Shown: in pieces, positions 35,241 to 45,090 of the stretch
Numbering within the stretch: position 1 is the first letter of the stretch
How the letters are laid out: the number at the start of each line of letters is the position of its first letter
Assembly (NCBI RefSeq): GCF_000092905.1
Contig: NC_014098.1
Span: 1,798,001 to 1,862,000 of the forward strand
Direction: 5' to 3'
Source: Kyrpidia tusciae DSM 2912
GTDB taxonomy: Bacteria > Bacillota > Bacilli > Kyrpidiales > Kyrpidiaceae
Length of the DNA stretch: 64,000 nt
Translations under genes and position numbers: made by a program
Notes under the pieces: generated by a model
Database searches by the model: none
What the model saw: the letters and a program-made list of their open reading frames with translations, nothing else
Told to the model about the DNA's origin: nothing

Positions 35241-35876
35241 CTAAAACGTGTAACCCGTCCAGGCCGCGAACAAACGAAGTCCACCAAATACCCACGGAAC
35301 AATCACGTATTGGCTCAGAGGTGTGATGACCACCAACAGAAGGACGAAAGGCCCGATTGTCGCAAAGGTATGCCAGGCCCTCCCGAGCCGCCTGGCCACC
35401 GCCAACTCCAACAGCCGACCGCCGTCAAGAGGCGGTACGGGGATCAGATTAAAGAGGGCCAAAACCACGTTGATCAATACCGAATATCCGAAAACCCCGG
35501 CCCAAAATGTCCCCCATAATCCCGGCAGGGACGCGGCCGCCCCGCCGGTCACGTTCCACACAAGGGCCAGTGCGACGGCGATGACCAGGTTTGCCGCCGG
35601 ACCGGCGGCGTACACCGCAGCCAAAGCCCATTTGCGATCCCGAAAAACCAGGGGGTTGATGGGGACGGGTTTGGCCCAGCCAAAAGGTCCGAACAGAATC
35701 AACAACAACCCGATGGGATCAATGTGAGACACCGGATTTAACGTCAAACGGCCGGCCCGGCGGGGCGTGGAGTCCCCGAACCGATCGGCGACATAACCGT
35801 GGGCGAGCTCGTGAAACACGATCCCGATCAGAAAAGCGATCAGCCGAAAGATGAGATCCTCACTGTTCCACAACAC
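35241..35876 (-). CDS. Site-2-protease-like M50 family membrane peptidase
   Basis: 211 residues, five or six helices. Zinc ligands in FHELAH (HExxH) and the third ligand region [11 protein letters not shown] are intact, so an active intramembrane metalloprotease is likely. It is the short, PDZ-less rhomboid-neighbour type found between rib and scp genes in many Firmicutes. GTG at 35876 overlaps the ribH stop by 17 nt. Confidence 0.9.
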   Translation of the reverse strand: MLWNSEDLIFRLIAFLIGIVFHELAHGYVADRFGDSTPRRAGRLTLNPVSHIDPIGLLLILFGPFGWAKPVPINPLVFRDRKWALAAVYAAGPAANLVIAVALALVWNVTGGAAASLPGLWGTFWAGVFGYSVLINVVLALFNLIPVPPLDGGRLLELAVARRLGRAWHTFATIGPFVLLLVVITPLSQYVIVPWVFGGLRLFAAWTGYTF

Positions 35877-36366
35877 GGTGCCCGTCCTCCTCGACGGCCC
35901 GGGATAATCGGCGCATCAGATCGGCCATCTCCACCGCAGACACCGCCGCATCCCAACCTTTGTTGCCTCCCTTGGTTCCCGCCCGTTCCACCGCCTGTTC
36001 AATGGTGTCAGTGGTGAGAACGCCGAAAATCACCGGCACCCCGGTTTTCAAGGCGGCCGCGGCCACCCCTTTCGCCGCCTCCCCGGCCACGTAGTCAAAA
36101 TGCGGGGTGGCGCCCCGGATCACCGCCCCCAAAGCCACCACCGCATTGTAACGCCCGGATTCCGCCATCTTCTGGGCAACAACGGGGATTTCAAAGGCCC
36201 CCGGCACCCAGGCCACATCCACGTCTTCCTCTCGCACGCCGTGCCGCCGCAGAGCTCCGAGCGCCCCTTCCAGCAGTGGCCGGGTGATCAGTTCATTGAA
36301 CCGCGAAACCACCAATCCGAACCGAGCGCCCTCGCCGGACAATCCACCTTCAAAAATTCGTGCCAC
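35860..36366 (-). CDS. ribH: 6,7-dimethyl-8-ribityllumazine synthase
   Basis: About 168 residues. [35 protein letters not shown] and FGVLTTDT are the substrate- and phosphate-binding segments. Condenses the ribityl-diaminouracil with dihydroxybutanone phosphate. GTG at 36366 with GGGGAGG 7 nt upstream. Fourth rib gene. Confidence 0.96.
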   Translation of the reverse strand: MARIFEGGLSGEGARFGLVVSRFNELITRPLLEGALGALRRHGVREEDVDVAWVPGAFEIPVVAQKMAESGRYNAVVALGAVIRGATPHFDYVAGEAAKGVAAAALKTGVPVIFGVLTTDTIEQAVERAGTKGGNKGWDAAVSAVEMADLMRRLSRAVEEDGHRVVEQ

Positions 36367-36440
36367 CCCTACGCCTCCCCGCCCGTGATCACCGGCCCGG
36401 ATCCGGGATACGGGACCAGCCCGGCCCGGCACCGGAAAGA

Positions 36441-37637
36441 TCACACGTTTAAATAATGGCCGAGCTTAATCTTCTTGGTTCGCAAATAATCGATGTTTTC
36501 TTCTGTGGGCGGGACCTGGATCGGCACCACCTCCACCACTTCCAGGCCATGGCCCTCAAGCCCCCGGATCTTTCGCGGGTTATTGGTCAACAACCGCAAC
36601 TTGGTCACCCCCAGATCGCGCAAGATCTGGGCGCCGATCCCGTAATCCCGGAGATCCGGGGGGAATCCGAGCTTTTCATTGGCCTCTACGGTGTCGTAGC
36701 CCTGATCCTGAAGCGCATACGCCCGGATCTTGTTCACCAGGCCGATGCCCCGCCCCTCCTGACGCATGTACAATAGCACACCCCGGCCTTCGGCTTCAAT
36801 CCGTTTCATCGCCGCGGCCAATTGTGAGCCACAGTCGCAACGATGGGACCCGAACACGTCGCCCGTCAAACATTCGGAATGGACGCGTACCAGAGTGGGC
36901 TCTTCGGGGTGGATTTCCCCTTTCACCAGGGCGACGTGCGCTTTGTCGTCCAACGTGCTCGTGTAGACCGCGGCGCGAAACACCCCGTAGTCCGTGGGCA
37001 GATCCGCCTCGGCCCGACGCTGAATCAACCGCTCCCGGGCCTTTCGGTAACGGATCAGATCGGCGATGGTGATCATCAGCAAGCCGTGCCGCTGGGCCAC
37101 TTTTTCCAAATCCGGCACCCGGGCCATCGTCCCGTCCTCGTTCAGCACCTCACAAATCACCCCCGCGGGGTACGCCCCCGCCAATCGGGCCAGATCCACC
37201 GCCGCCTCGGTGTGCCCCGCCCGGCGCAAGACGCCTCCAGGCTTGGCGATCAACGGAAAAATATGCCCCGGCCGGCGAAAGTCCCCCGGGGCACTTTGCG
37301 GATCGATGAGGGCCTTGACGGTCACCGCCCGTTCCACCGCCGAGATCCCGGTGGTGGTGCCGTTGCGGGCGTCCACGGATACCGTAAAAGCCGTTTCGTG
37401 GTTGTCGGTGTTGTTCCACACCATGGGGTCGAGATCCAGTTCCCGGGCCCGTTCTTCGGTCAGAGGGACACAGACCAACCCCCGGCCGTGAGTAATCATA
37501 AAATTGATCACTTCCGGGGTAGCGCGCTCGGCCAGGGCCACAAAATCCCCTTCGTTTTCTCGGTTCTCATCATCCACGACAATGACGACATGACCTTTTT
37601 TCAGTTCTTCGATGGCCTGCTCGATGGATGCAAACAT
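36441..37637 (-). CDS. ribBA: Bifunctional DHBP synthase / GTP cyclohydrolase II
   Basis: About 398 residues. N-terminal RibB domain with [11 protein letters not shown] and [10 protein letters not shown]-terminal RibA domain with zinc cysteines in [15 protein letters not shown] and catalytic RQEGRGIGL. Supplies both precursors of riboflavin. ATG at 37637 after GGAGGAGAC. Confidence 0.97.
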   Translation of the reverse strand: MFASIEQAIEELKKGHVVIVVDDENRENEGDFVALAERATPEVINFMITHGRGLVCVPLTEERARELDLDPMVWNNTDNHETAFTVSVDARNGTTTGISAVERAVTVKALIDPQSAPGDFRRPGHIFPLIAKPGGVLRRAGHTEAAVDLARLAGAYPAGVICEVLNEDGTMARVPDLEKVAQRHGLLMITIADLIRYRKARERLIQRRAEADLPTDYGVFRAAVYTSTLDDKAHVALVKGEIHPEEPTLVRVHSECLTGDVFGSHRCDCGSQLAAAMKRIEAEGRGVLLYMRQEGRGIGLVNKIRAYALQDQGYDTVEANEKLGFPPDLRDYGIGAQILRDLGVTKLRLLTNNPRKIRGLEGHGLEVVEVVPIQVPPTEENIDYLRTKKIKLGHYLNV

Positions 37638-37694
37638 AGCCGTCTCCTCCGTTTCTTCCTCGCTGCGCGCCACGCGCTGTCTTGTCCCGACCGA

Positions 37695-38297
37695 TCAGTT
37701 CGGTTGGTGGCCTCCCCGCAACAATCGCTCCACATACCGCGCCACCACGTCCACTTCCAGATTCACCCGGCTGCCGCTCCTCAGTTCGCCGAGAGTGGTC
37801 TCTTTTTGCGTGTGGGGGATCAAGGCCACGCGAAAACCTTTCTCGGTCACACCCATCACCGTCAAACTCACTCCGTCTACCGCCACCGACCCCTTCTCGG
37901 CGATATATTTTTGAAGGGGGGCCGGAACGCGCACGTCGACCACCGCCGAGTCACCTTCAAATCCCACTTCCTCCACGATGCCGACCCCATCCACGTGCCC
38001 GGACACCAAGTGGCCGCCCAGCCGCGTCTGCAGTGTCAAAGCCCGCTCCAGATTGAGCCTCGCCCCGGGAGAAGCCGCCCCCAAGGTGGTGCGGCGAAGC
38101 GTTTCCGCCACCACGTCCACACGGAAAGCCTCCGCAACCAGATCCACGACCGTGAGACAAACGCCGGAAACGGCGATACTGTCCCCGATCTTCGCATCCT
38201 CCAGAACCCGGTGCGCTTGCACCGTGAGTTCCACCCCTTGGTCCGTGGGACGAACTTCGCGAAGGATCCCGATTTCCTCTACAATTCCGGTAAACAT
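37695..38297 (-). CDS. ribE: Riboflavin synthase alpha subunit
   Basis: 200 residues, two tandem lumazine-binding barrels (MFTGIVEEIG at the start, GHVDGVG at the second). Dismutates two lumazines to riboflavin. Between ribD and ribBA with short gaps. Confidence 0.96.
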   Translation of the reverse strand: MFTGIVEEIGILREVRPTDQGVELTVQAHRVLEDAKIGDSIAVSGVCLTVVDLVAEAFRVDVVAETLRRTTLGAASPGARLNLERALTLQTRLGGHLVSGHVDGVGIVEEVGFEGDSAVVDVRVPAPLQKYIAEKGSVAVDGVSLTVMGVTEKGFRVALIPHTQKETTLGELRSGSRVNLEVDVVARYVERLLRGGHQPN

Positions 38298-38303
38298 GCC
38301 TCG

Positions 38304-39425
38304 TCACCTGCCCTTTTCCGCCCTCCGGACCAAGGCGGTCACTTTCAAATCCTCCCCCACCGTCTCCACCCCAGTGATCTCCAATTGGGCGCTCTGGGCC
38401 AGCCGTTCGACGCCCTCCCCGGCAAGGGCGGGGATTCCACTCCCCATCAACAGCTTCGGCGCCAAGAAAAACACCACTTCGTCCACCAATCCGCTGCGGA
38501 AGACGCTGCCTTGTAGCCGCCCGCCGGCCTCCACCAGCGCGGTGTTCACCCCGGCCTCACCCAGGCGCCCGAACACCTGTCGTAGATCCAACCCCCCTTG
38601 GGAATCCGGATCGATCAGCCAGACATCCACCCCTCTCGCGGCAAGTTCAGCGACGCGCTCGGCCGGCGCCAACCCCCGGCCGGCGCACACCACCGTCGGC
38701 GCCGAAACAGTGCTCAGGATCTGCGCATCCGCGGGGATCCGGAGCCGACTGTCCAGCACCACCCGAAGGGGTTGCCGGGGAAGTCCTCCACCGGGAGGGC
38801 GGGCGGTCAATCGGGGATCATCCGCAATCACCGTGCCAACCCCCGTCACCACGGCGTCCACCCGGGACCGAAGCTCGTGCACCTTCTCCCGGGCCTTCTC
38901 CCCGGTAATCCACCGACTCTCACCAGTCCGGGTCGCAATCTGGGCATCCAACGTCATGGCGATCTTGGCGATCACCCAAGGCCGGCCCCGGGTCATCCGT
39001 TGAATAAACCCCCGATTCAGGGCCCTGGCATCCTTCTCCAAAAGGCCGACTTCCACCTTCACTCCGGCTTGCCGGAGACGCCGGATACCCCCTCCCGCCA
39101 CCAACGGATTGGGGTCCACCATCGCCACCACCACCCGGGCCACCCCATGCTCAATCAGCGCCCGGCTACAGGGGGGCGTACGCCCGTGGTGATCACAGGG
39201 TTCTAGGGTCACGTAAACCGTGGCCCCCCGGGCCTTCTCCCCGGCCATGCGCAAGGCGTGCACCTCTGCGTGAGGACCGCCAGCCTTGAGATGGGCCCCT
39301 TGGCCCACGAGTTCCCCGTCCTTCACGATCACCGCGCCAACCATGGGGTTGGGGCTGGTCTGTCCCCGGGCAGAGGCGGCTAACTGCAGAGCCCACCGCA
39401 TCCAGTCTTCATCTGTCAACCCCAT
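38304..39425 (-). CDS. ribD: Riboflavin deaminase/reductase
   Basis: 373 residues. N-terminal deaminase with zinc motif HAEVHAL and PCDHHGRTPPC; C-terminal NADPH reductase with DAQIATRTGESRWITG. Second and third steps of the path. The ATG at 39425 directly abuts the GGGGGG site; a TTG two codons later (39419) is better spaced and may be the true start. First gene after the FMN switch. Confidence 0.95.
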   Translation of the reverse strand: MGLTDEDWMRWALQLAASARGQTSPNPMVGAVIVKDGELVGQGAHLKAGGPHAEVHALRMAGEKARGATVYVTLEPCDHHGRTPPCSRALIEHGVARVVVAMVDPNPLVAGGGIRRLRQAGVKVEVGLLEKDARALNRGFIQRMTRGRPWVIAKIAMTLDAQIATRTGESRWITGEKAREKVHELRSRVDAVVTGVGTVIADDPRLTARPPGGGLPRQPLRVVLDSRLRIPADAQILSTVSAPTVVCAGRGLAPAERVAELAARGVDVWLIDPDSQGGLDLRQVFGRLGEAGVNTALVEAGGRLQGSVFRSGLVDEVVFFLAPKLLMGSGIPALAGEGVERLAQSAQLEITGVETVGEDLKVTALVRRAEKGR

Positions 39426-39436
39426 CCCCCCAAATG

Positions 39437-39461
39437 AAAAAACCCCGGAATTCCTCCAGGG
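39437..39461 (-). terminator. Riboswitch-linked terminator before ribD
   Basis: Imperfect stem CCCTGGA/TTCCGGGG followed by six Ts on the minus strand, between the FMN aptamer and ribD: the expected off-state terminator. Confidence 0.82.
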
Positions 39462-39524
39462 CGAAGAGAGAACGGTGAAAGAAGCCCGACCGTTTTCACG
39501 GTCTGACCCACCCGTTCATGCTGT

Positions 39525-39657
39525 TCCTTCTCCCATCCGGACTATACCGTCGGTACCGGACTTTCACCGGTTCCTGCGGTCTCAACCGCTCGTGGACTTC
39601 GCCTTGTCGACGTCACCACCGGTCGGGAATTGGGATACCCCTCACCCTGCCCTGAAG
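39525..39657 (-). promoter_or_regulatory. FMN riboswitch (RFN element)
   Basis: All core segments are readable on the minus strand: GGGCAGGGTGA, CCCGACCGGTGGT, CCACGAGC, ACCGGTGAAAGTCCGG, CCGACGGTATAGTC and GGATGGGAGAAGGA. FMN binding should end transcription at 39437-39461. Confidence 0.97.
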
Positions 39658-39682
39658 GAATTCGATGTCCAATTGTGGTTTC

Positions 39683-39711
39683 AGTATACGCCCTTCGCCT
39701 ATTTCTGTAAA
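39683..39711 (-). promoter_or_regulatory. Promoter of the rib operon
   Basis: TTTACA (39706-39711), 17 nt, TATACT (39683-39688), about 20 nt before the aptamer. Confidence 0.82.
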
Positions 39712-39786
39712 GGATAAGGAGCTGCACCGGCCGGGGAGGCCAATGACCGCCAGGCGTCTGCCGACGGAGCTTGGGACTTTCGGCCG

Positions 39787-39816
39787 TTGCACCGAGGTTG
39801 GCCTGTATATTAGAAT
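39787..39816 (+). promoter_or_regulatory. Probable promoter of the dacF-like gene
   Basis: TTGCAC (39787-39792) and TAGAAT (39811-39816), 18-nt spacer, divergent from the rib promoter. Confidence 0.55.
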
Positions 39817-39873
39817 GAGTGGCGTATGTGTGCCCGGGACAGATCGTGCTTCAGAACAGGGGAGATACGAGGC

Positions 39874-41085
39874 ATGCGCATCGCCGTTCGATGGATGACG
39901 ATCCTAGCATTGGTCATATGGGTATGGAGCGGTTCCCGAGGCTCCGTGCCGGCCAGGGCAGATCAGGCCGACGGTCCTCCAGATCTCGCGGTGCGTTCCG
40001 CTGTTTTGATGGACATGAAAACCGGCCAGGTTCTTTATGCCAAGAACCCCGACGAACCCCATTATCCAGCAAGCATCACCAAAATCCTCACCGCCATCGT
40101 CGCCCTGGAACGGGGGCAGCTGAACGACCGAATCACCACCAGCCGCCTGGCCACCCTACAGGATGGCAACCGGATTTATTTAGTTGAAGGAGAAGAGCAC
40201 AGCCTCGAAGAACTGCTGTACGGCATGATGCTCAACTCTGGCAATGATGCCGCCGTGGCCATTGCCGAACACTACGGTGGCTCCGTGGCGGGCTTCGCCG
40301 CGATGATGAACGCCACAGCTAAAGAAATCGGCGCTCTCCACACCCATTTTACCAATCCCAACGGTCTCCATGACCCGAATCACGTCACCACGGCCTATGA
40401 TATGTGCCTCATCGGGCGGTATGCGATGCAGAACCCGATCTTCCGCCAAATCGTGGCCACCAAGACCTATCCGTGGCACGGCAAGGAATGGGAATCGGAA
40501 CTGGTCAATATTAATCGGATGCTGTGGACCTATCCCGGGGCAACAGGAATCAAAACGGGGTATACCGACCAGGCCCAACAAACCATGGTGGTGAGTGCCA
40601 CCCGGGGCAACGAGTCCTTGATCGCCACCCTGATGGACATACCCGGACAGGAAGCTATGCGTGAAGAGGCCTCCAAACTGCTCGATTGGGGTTTTCAACA
40701 CTTTGCCACCCAGCGGTTGGCGTCCGCCGGAGAAGCCGCTGAAACCGTGCAGTTGCCGGGTCATCAGACCGCGAACGCTCTCCTATCGCGCAGCGTATGG
40801 TACACTTTCGCTCAAGGGACAGCCCCCCAGGTCACCCGCAACATTGAGCTCGATAAGCCGAAGCTCCCCTTGCAAAAGGGTGCCGTCGTAGGACAGGCTG
40901 TTTTCTCGGTAGACGGACGGACCATCGCCACCGTGCCTTTGGTGAGTGACCGCGCCGTCAATCCGCCCCCCTGGTCCTGGCGGTGGCTGTTAGGGGCCGT
41001 TCCCGGGGTACTCTTGATGATCCCCCTGTGGAGAATCCGGAGCCGCCAACGAAAACCTTTGACCCGTCCGTACCACCACCTGTGA
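39874..41085 (+). CDS. dacF: D-alanyl-D-alanine carboxypeptidase (DacF type)
   Basis: About 403 residues. Signal peptide (1-28), S11 domain with SITK, SGND and KTGY, a C-terminal beta domain and a final hydrophobic helix followed by basic residues, which would anchor it. ATG at 39874 after GGGGAG. In B. subtilis dacF heads the spoIIA operon; here it lies at the far end of that block, on the opposite strand and convergent with lysA. Assignment to DacF rather than DacA/DacC is by neighbourhood. Confidence 0.82.
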   Translation: MRIAVRWMTILALVIWVWSGSRGSVPARADQADGPPDLAVRSAVLMDMKTGQVLYAKNPDEPHYPASITKILTAIVALERGQLNDRITTSRLATLQDGNRIYLVEGEEHSLEELLYGMMLNSGNDAAVAIAEHYGGSVAGFAAMMNATAKEIGALHTHFTNPNGLHDPNHVTTAYDMCLIGRYAMQNPIFRQIVATKTYPWHGKEWESELVNINRMLWTYPGATGIKTGYTDQAQQTMVVSATRGNESLIATLMDIPGQEAMREEASKLLDWGFQHFATQRLASAGEAAETVQLPGHQTANALLSRSVWYTFAQGTAPQVTRNIELDKPKLPLQKGAVVGQAVFSVDGRTIATVPLVSDRAVNPPPWSWRWLLGAVPGVLLMIPLWRIRSRQRKPLTRPYHHL

Positions 41086-41161
41086 AGGTTGCCTCCATCG
41101 GGACCGCCGCCCTCCCTCCGGACCGCGAGGACCGAGGGGAACCCCATCAAAGCGGAGCCCG

Positions 41162-42499
41162 TCAAGACACCGGATGCTGCTCCTTTCTCATCCGTTCGGG
41201 GATCTGGTCGAGCCGAATGAGATCATCCAAAGTCTCCCGGCGCACCACCACGTCCGCCCGCCCGTCTCGCACGAACACCACCGCCGGCCGGGGGGCGCGA
41301 TTATAGTTGCTCGCCATCGAGTACGTGTACGCTCCGGTGCCGAAAACCGCCAGGATATCCCCGGGCACCGCGCGCGCCAGGGGCGTATCCCAGATCAGCA
41401 TATCGCCGGTTTCGCAGAACTTCCCCGCCACCGCCGCCAATTCCTCAACGGGTTCCCCGGCCCGGTTGGCCACCACAGCCTCGTAACGAGCTTGATAGAT
41501 AATGGGACGCGGGTTGTCCGCCATCCCTCCGTCCACGGCGATATACCGGCGCACCCCGGGGATCTCTTTCCGCGCTCCCACTGTGTACAACGTGGTGCCC
41601 GCCGGCCCCGCAATCCGCCGCCCGGGCTCCACCCATACCTCGGGGACCGCCACCCCGCGCCTCAGGGCCTCCCCTTTCACGGCATCGGCGATCGCCGCAA
41701 TGTACGCCTCTACCGGGAGGGGCCGATCCTCTTCCACATACCGAATGCCGAATCCGCCCCCGACATTCAGGATCCGCAGCGACGCGCCCCACTCATTGAC
41801 GGCCCGGGCGTAAAACTCCATCATCCGCTCAACAGCGAGAACGAACCCTTCAGTCTCAAAGATCTGCGAGCCGATATGACAATGAAGGCCTACCAAGTTC
41901 ACCCCCCGCGCCCTTTGGGCGCGGCGGACCGCCGCTTCAGCTTGTCCGCTCGCCAAGTCAAAGCCGAATTTCGTATCCTGCTGACCCGTCTGGATGTATT
42001 CGTGGGTGTGGGCCTCGACGCCCGGGGTCACCCGCAGCAGGATGTTCGGGCGCTTCCCCTGGCGCTCGGCCAATTCCGCCAAAAGATCGAGCTCATAAAA
42101 ATTATCCACCACAAATCCACCAATCCCGGCCCGGAGGCCGTAGATCAGTTCATCCCGGCTCTTGTTGTTCCCGTGCAGATGAATCTTCTCCGGGGGAAAC
42201 CCCGCGGTCAGCGCCGTATGCAACTCCCCGGCCGACACCACATCGAGGTGAAGGCCTTCTTCCTCCACGAGCCTGCACATGGCCTGGGTACAAAAAGCCT
42301 TCCCGGCATAAGCCACCTGATAGCGCAGTCCCGCCTTGCGAAAAGCCGCGTGAAACTCCCGACAGGTCTCTCTCAGCAGCACCTCATCAAACACATATAA
42401 CGGGGTTCCAAAGCGCTCGGCCAATTCTACCGTATCGCACCCGCCGATCTCCAGGTGTCCCCGATCGTTTACCCGACGCGTCCCCAAAGAAGGCACCAA
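41162..42499 (-). CDS. lysA: Diaminopimelate decarboxylase
   Basis: 445 residues. PLP lysine in AYAGKAF, HIGSQ, GGGFGIRY, EPGR and the active-site Cys region GKFCETGD are visible. Converts meso-DAP to lysine. Start is TTG at 42499 (GTG next), with GAGGGGAAG upstream. Follows spoVA as in B. subtilis; no lysine riboswitch seen in the 94-nt gap. Confidence 0.96.
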   Translation of the reverse strand: MVPSLGTRRVNDRGHLEIGGCDTVELAERFGTPLYVFDEVLLRETCREFHAAFRKAGLRYQVAYAGKAFCTQAMCRLVEEEGLHLDVVSAGELHTALTAGFPPEKIHLHGNNKSRDELIYGLRAGIGGFVVDNFYELDLLAELAERQGKRPNILLRVTPGVEAHTHEYIQTGQQDTKFGFDLASGQAEAAVRRAQRARGVNLVGLHCHIGSQIFETEGFVLAVERMMEFYARAVNEWGASLRILNVGGGFGIRYVEEDRPLPVEAYIAAIADAVKGEALRRGVAVPEVWVEPGRRIAGPAGTTLYTVGARKEIPGVRRYIAVDGGMADNPRPIIYQARYEAVVANRAGEPVEELAAVAGKFCETGDMLIWDTPLARAVPGDILAVFGTGAYTYSMASNYNRAPRPAVVFVRDGRADVVVRRETLDDLIRLDQIPERMRKEQHPVS

Positions 42500-42593
42500 T
42501 GCTTTCTTCCCCTCTCCGAATCACAAAGGCAACCGGTTTATGGCCGGCGCCGGTTAGGCCGATTATATCACGGCTCATTACGAGGTACAACGA

Positions 42594-42944
42594 TTAACCT
42601 TTCGGCTTAAATACCAAGGCCGCAAGGAAACTGAAAACAATGGCGCTGGAAATGCCCGCGCTGGTCACCTCGAAGATTCCCGTGATGACCCCGATGATCC
42701 CGTGTTGTCCGGCTTCCACCAACGCTCCGTGGGTGAGGGCGTGCCCGAAGCTTGTGATGGGGACCGTGGCCCCGGCCCCAGCGAGCTGGATCAGCGGATC
42801 GTACAGGTTCAACCCGTCCAGGATAGCCCCGCTGACCACCAGGATTGTCATGGTGTGGGCCGGGGTCAACCGGCCCACGTCCATCAGCAGTTGTCCGATC
42901 ACGCAGATCAGGCCGCCCACCACGAATGCCCAGACATAAATCAT
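42594..42944 (-). CDS. spoVAE: Stage V sporulation protein AE
   Basis: 116 residues, three to four helices with [14 protein letters not shown] and [17 protein letters not shown]. Part of the SpoVA channel that moves Ca-dipicolinate into the forespore. ATG at 42944 after AAAGGCGGGAG. Last gene of the spoVA run here; AEa and AF are absent. Confidence 0.94.
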   Translation of the reverse strand: MIYVWAFVVGGLICVIGQLLMDVGRLTPAHTMTILVVSGAILDGLNLYDPLIQLAGAGATVPITSFGHALTHGALVEAGQHGIIGVITGIFEVTSAGISSAIVFSFLAALVFKPKG

Positions 42945-43006
42945 CGGTCTCCCGCCTTTCGCTATCAGCCTGAACCCGTCCGTTTCCGGACCCGGGACGC
43001 CCCGGA

Positions 43007-44029
43007 TCAATCCTCCCGCTCCAAGACGACCGCGTGACAGATCGTCGGAATCGTTTCCCCCTGCTGGGCCGATACTGTCGAATGAAGAGCTCCGGTGGCG
43101 GCAACGAGCACCCGCCGCAGTTCCCCCCGACGAAGCCGGCGAACCAGGTGGCCAAAGGTCACCACTGCACAACAGGCCGATCCGCTGCCCCCATTAAACA
43201 CTTCGGGCTGGGTCGGTGAGTAAATCAGAGCGCCGCAATCGGCGTACCGATCCCCGAGATCGTAACCGTACCGGCTGAACCATTCCCGCAGCACCGGCAT
43301 GCCGTGAAATCCCAGATCCCCGGTGACGATGAGATCATAATCCGAAGGCTGGCGGTTCAGGTCCGAGAAATGTGCCGCCAACGTATCGGCGGCCGCCGGG
43401 CCCATGGCCGCGGCCATGTCCATCGGATCCTTCGCGCCCAAATCGATCACTTTACCGAGGGTAGCGAAGGTCAATCGAACCCTGCCGGGACCACCAGCCG
43501 AGTCCCGGGCCAAGAGTGCCACTCCGCCCCCGGATACCGTGCAGGGGGCAGTGTCCGTTTTCTGGGCCCCGTACTCAGTCGGATACCGATACTGCCGCTC
43601 CGCCGTGGCGTTATGGCTGGCCGTACCCGCCGCCACCAGAGTTTCCGCCTCGCTATCCACCGCCAAAGCGGCCACCGCCAAAGCCTCGCCGATGGTCGCA
43701 CAGGCGCTGAACACCCCAAGATAGGGGGTAGCAAGGGAACGGGCCACAAAGGTGGAAGTGGTGATCTGATTCATGAGGTCACCGGCAACGAACAATCCCA
43801 CATCTTCTTTGCGCTTCCCGGACTTCTCCAAGGCTTTGTCGAAAGCGTATTGGAGAAAAGTTTGCTCGGCCTTCTCCCAATTCGGCTGCCCGGCATAGGG
43901 AGTGGGAAAAATCCCGTCAAAATCGTCCCTCAGCGGCCCCTCGCCTTCCTTCGGCCCCACCGCCGCCGCCTCCCCGGCCAGAAACACCCGATCAAACTGC
44001 CACGTCTGACCTCCCACCGACCGGGCCAC
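43007..44029 (-). CDS. spoVAD: Stage V sporulation protein AD
   Basis: About 340 residues, thiolase-like fold: [12 protein letters not shown]-like start, [27 protein letters not shown] and [15 protein letters not shown]. Binds dipicolinic acid in Bacillus. The start GTG (44029) aligns with homologues and follows AAAGGGGGCGG; no ATG is available. Confidence 0.95.
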   Translation of the reverse strand: MARSVGGQTWQFDRVFLAGEAAAVGPKEGEGPLRDDFDGIFPTPYAGQPNWEKAEQTFLQYAFDKALEKSGKRKEDVGLFVAGDLMNQITTSTFVARSLATPYLGVFSACATIGEALAVAALAVDSEAETLVAAGTASHNATAERQYRYPTEYGAQKTDTAPCTVSGGGVALLARDSAGGPGRVRLTFATLGKVIDLGAKDPMDMAAAMGPAAADTLAAHFSDLNRQPSDYDLIVTGDLGFHGMPVLREWFSRYGYDLGDRYADCGALIYSPTQPEVFNGGSGSACCAVVTFGHLVRRLRRGELRRVLVAATGALHSTVSAQQGETIPTICHAVVLERED

Positions 44030-44123
44030 AATTCCCGCCCCCTTTACTCGAAAATCGGTGAACGGACCCGCCTCCTGGAACTCGCCACCCGAAAAGGCCG
44101 ACCCCCTGTCTGAACTCGCTGCC

Positions 44124-44597
44124 CTATCCGATGATCCGTGGGAGCACCGCACGAATCAAAGTGACAAAAAACGCCGCCACCACGCCAAAGACGATTACAG
44201 GCCCCGCCACTTTGAACATGTTTGCCCCAACTCCGAGCACCAACCCTTCACTTTTCGCTTCAATCGCCGAGGAGGACATGGCATTGGCAAACCCCGTGAT
44301 CGGGACTGCCGAGCCCGCCCCGGCCCATTGGGCAAAGCGATCGTATAGCCCTAGACCGGTCAGTAGAATCGCGGCAAAAACCAGAGTCGCCGCTGTGGGA
44401 TTGGCCGCCGCTTCTCGGTCAAATCCCCCGACGCGCATGTACAAGTACTGGATGAACTGTCCAAGATCGCAGACCAGTCCCCCCACGACGAAAGCCCGAA
44501 GGGCATTGCGCGCCGCCGGTACAGGAGGGCGATGCCGTTTGACGACCATTTGATACTCTTTCTGCAATCGCTTATCATCCGGCGTTCCGACGCTCAT
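44124..44597 (-). CDS. spoVAC: Stage V sporulation protein AC
   Basis: About 157 residues, four or five helices, GLVCDLGQFIQ and PITGFANAMSSSAIEAKSEG match SpoVAC, thought to be a mechanosensitive DPA channel. ATG at 44597 with GGAGGAG. The spacing of 94 nt to spoVAD is longer than the others. Confidence 0.95.
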   Translation of the reverse strand: MSVGTPDDKRLQKEYQMVVKRHRPPVPAARNALRAFVVGGLVCDLGQFIQYLYMRVGGFDREAAANPTAATLVFAAILLTGLGLYDRFAQWAGAGSAVPITGFANAMSSSAIEAKSEGLVLGVGANMFKVAGPVIVFGVVAAFFVTLIRAVLPRIIG

Positions 44598-44667
44598 CCA
44601 GATCTCCTCCATCCCCTGGTACCGCATCTAGCATGCACAGACCCAAGCGGCACTATGCCGCCTCGCC

Positions 44668-45090
44668 CTAGGGCGACAACTCCGGAAATAGAACATTCAC
44701 GAGGCACCCGATCATCTTTCCGATGACCATGGCCGAGACGAGAAGCGGCAAAACCGGCTCCAGGCGAAGTCTCCGGGCCAGGATCGGCAGCACATTCAAC
44801 ACCTCGGTCAGCGCCCCGGCCACCATCCCCACGAATACCCCGGCAAAAAGTCCCCATGCCCCGGCCACCCACCGGGATAGGCTCATGGGCATGGGAAAAA
44901 TTTCCGATAACGCGCTCATAAAGGCACCGGCGATCAGTGCCCACTGATAGGCCAACAGTCCCCCCTTAAACCGGGTCAACTGAACGAGCCTCGGCACCAC
45001 GTCCAACACGGACAACAGCGCCAGAAACCCACTCCCCACCGTCACGCCCCAGGCCAACCCCACCGCTGCCGCCAGCCCCTCACGGATCAT
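44668..45090 (-). CDS. spoVAB: Stage V sporulation protein AB
   Basis: About 140 residues, four helices; VGSGFLALLSVLDVVPRLVQLT matches the SpoVAB N-terminus. ATG at 45090 aligns with homologues; a GTG at 45099 is in frame. Overlaps the spoVAA stop by 11 nt. Confidence 0.92.
   Translation of the reverse strand: MIREGLAAAVGLAWGVTVGSGFLALLSVLDVVPRLVQLTRFKGGLLAYQWALIAGAFMSALSEIFPMPMSLSRWVAGAWGLFAGVFVGMVAGALTEVLNVLPILARRLRLEPVLPLLVSAMVIGKMIGCLVNVLFPELSP

Noticed and set aside
36843-38516. Long plus-strand open frame (557 codons) opposite ribBA-ribE-ribD
   Set aside because: Shadow of GC-rich genes on the other strand; no ribosome binding site, no family motif, composition of a mirrored frame.
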